This document shows positions 8,012 to 8,470 of a stretch of DNA of 8,470 nt, in pieces. The stretch lies in the NCBI GenBank assembly GCA_964388595.1, contig CAYMAX010000055.1, positions 1-8,470 of the forward strand, given 5' to 3'. The translations under genes and the position numbers were made by a program. The notes under the pieces are model-generated. The model saw only the letters and a list, made by a program, of their open reading frames with translations. It was not told the DNA's origin and did no database searches. The number at the start of each line of letters is the position of its first letter. Positions within the stretch are counted from its first letter, which is position 1. The stretch is from CAYMAX01 sp964388595 (GTDB taxonomy: Bacteria; Bacteroidota; Bacteroidia; Bacteroidales; UBA932).

Positions 8012-8329
8012 TTATACGCAACCATCAGGCTTGGGAAGTCCTGCCACTTTGCAAGCTCCGCGTGCCGGACCGAGAGGGAAAAGTTCGTATATCTCACGAA
8101 GCTTAAGTCCTGTCTCTTTACAAATGGTACGTACCATCGGCGCATTGCCTTTATCAAGGTAGTTATCTCTGATAATCTTGATAATAGCCCAATGCTTGTC
8201 ATTAAGATTATCTATTCCGTCACTCTTGGCAAAGAGCTTTGCCACTTCTTCGTCCCAGATAGAAGGGTCAGTAAGAAAACCATCTCCATCCACATCAAAA
8301 GATTTACCTTCAATTTCTATTTTTGCCAT
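8012..8329 (-). CDS. dsrC: DsrC sulfur-carrier protein with both redox cysteines
   Basis: Small soluble protein of the TusE/DsrC/DsvC family, 105 residues. In sulfur-metabolising organisms DsrC carries sulfur as a trisulfide between two C-terminal cysteines; DsrMK-type complexes then reduce it. Family hallmarks here are the N-terminal DVDGDGFL, the helical core with RTICKETG, REIYELFPLGPARGA, and the flexible C-terminal arm CKVAGLPKPDGCV. The penultimate Cys104 (CysA) and Cys93 (CysB) sit ten residues apart, as in Desulfovibrio DsrC. TusE proteins for tRNA thiolation keep only the penultimate one, and no tusBCD genes are nearby. A third cysteine, Cys70, is also present. It is first in the operon, ahead of dsrM and dsrK. 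Identification as DsrC is strong; the physiological direction (sulfite reduction, sulfur oxidation or another relay) cannot be read from the sequence. Confidence 0.93.
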   Translation of the reverse strand: MAKIEIEGKSFDVDGDGFLTDPSIWDEEVAKLFAKSDGIDNLNDKHWAIIKIIRDNYLDKGNAPMVRTICKETGLKLREIYELFPLGPARGACKVAGLPKPDGCV

Positions 8330-8352
8330 AATAATTGTAAAATTTATAGTGG

Positions 8353-8385
8353 CGAAGGTAATAAAAAACTCAATAATAAAACAAA
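8353..8385 (-). promoter_or_regulatory. candidate promoter of the dsrC-dsrM-dsrK operon
   Basis: Read on the minus strand, TTTG (8385-8382) is followed after 21 bases by TACCTTCG (8360-8353). This resembles the Bacteroidota pair TTTG / TAnnTTTG with a single mismatch (TTCG for TTTG) and acceptable spacing. Transcription would begin near 8346, leaving a leader of about 17 bases before the dsrC ATG. No other likely promoter is visible upstream of dsrC. No operator-like inverted repeat stands out. Confidence 0.5.
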
Positions 8386-8391
8386 CTATTG

Positions 8392-8399
8392 TATCTTTG
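8392..8399 (+). promoter_or_regulatory. candidate -7 element for the rightward gene at the window edge
   Basis: TATCTTTG fits TAnnTTTG exactly and lies 34 bases before the ATG of the rightward partial gene, giving an expected leader of roughly 28 bases. A clear -33 TTTG is not seen in the AT-rich stretch upstream. It lies only 6 bases from the distal element of the proposed dsrC promoter, so the two divergent promoters would sit back to back and might interfere or share a regulator. Confidence 0.45.
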
Positions 8400-8433
8400 T
8401 CAATTATAGCTATTGCAATATTACTACAAGGAC

Positions 8434-8470
8434 ATGTTCATTAACTTTCTCAAAGGATTCTTAGTAGGTC
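8434..8470 (+). CDS. start of a rightward gene, possibly a DUF368-type membrane protein (cut by window)
   Basis: Only twelve codons are visible, reading MFINFLKGFLVG before the window ends. An in-frame TAG at 8407-8409 lies upstream, so the ATG at 8434 (or a TTG at 8413) must be the start if this is a gene. A short AAGG lies just before the ATG, and a promoter-like TATCTTTG lies upstream. The NFLKGFLVG opening is reminiscent of DUF368 / undecaprenyl-phosphate translocase-type membrane proteins, which often begin with a similar FLKGxxxG segment. With so few residues this is a suggestion only. Confidence 0.4.
   Translation, partial: MFINFLKGFLVG

Noticed and set aside
7998..8021. TTG start for dsrM overlapping the dsrC 3' end
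   Set aside because: It adds eight residues with no visible function; the ATG at 7997 gives a normal gap and a normal N-terminus before the first span.
8178..8464. Two overlapping plus-strand open frames of 88 and 90 codons across the dsrC 5' end
   Set aside because: Each runs antisense through the dsrC start and the AT-rich promoter gap, with biased composition (Ile, Ser, Lys, Asn) and no motif.

Overview
The window reads as chromosomal DNA from a member of the Bacteroidota, probably Bacteroidales. The protein sequences have a Bacteroidales character, two sites match the Bacteroidota -7 promoter element TAnnTTTG, Shine-Dalgarno sequences are weak or absent, and base composition is moderately AT-rich. 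I cannot place the genus. There are no RNA genes, insertion sequences, CRISPR arrays or other mobile-element marks, and coding density is very high.

Left half, + strand (1-4864): a tight run of four genes. These are the 3' part of lon (ATP-dependent protease, 5' end outside the window), ung (uracil-DNA glycosylase, start codon overlapping the lon stop by one base), coaD (phosphopantetheine adenylyltransferase, last cytoplasmic enzyme but one of coenzyme A synthesis), and an exported protein with two thioredoxin-like domains (CPTC and CPVC). This is a housekeeping block, with an envelope thiol-redox protein at its end.

Right half, - strand (8329 down to 4861): the notable part, a four-gene operon read right to left: dsrC, dsrM, dsrK, then a cysteine-desulfurase-family gene. 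Gaps are 14, 1 and 7 bases. DsrC carries both C-terminal redox cysteines of the dissimilatory sulfur protein, not the single one of TusE. DsrM is a short NarI/HdrE-like multi-helix quinone/heme b subunit. DsrK is an HdrD-like iron-sulfur protein with two 4Fe-4S motifs and a CCG domain. Together they look like a minimal membrane-bound DsrMK reductase acting on DsrC, coupled to the quinone pool, with no dsrAB or dsrJOP in the window. A PLP enzyme able to release sulfur from cysteine closes the operon. My inference is a compact DsrC-based sulfur-trafficking or respiratory redox module in a group not classically known for Dsr-type sulfate reduction.

The two transcription blocks converge and overlap by 4 bases, sharing TTAA as both stop codons. 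At the right edge a 104-base AT-rich gap (8330-8433) holds candidate divergent promoters for dsrC (leftward) and for a rightward gene of which only the first 12 codons are visible.
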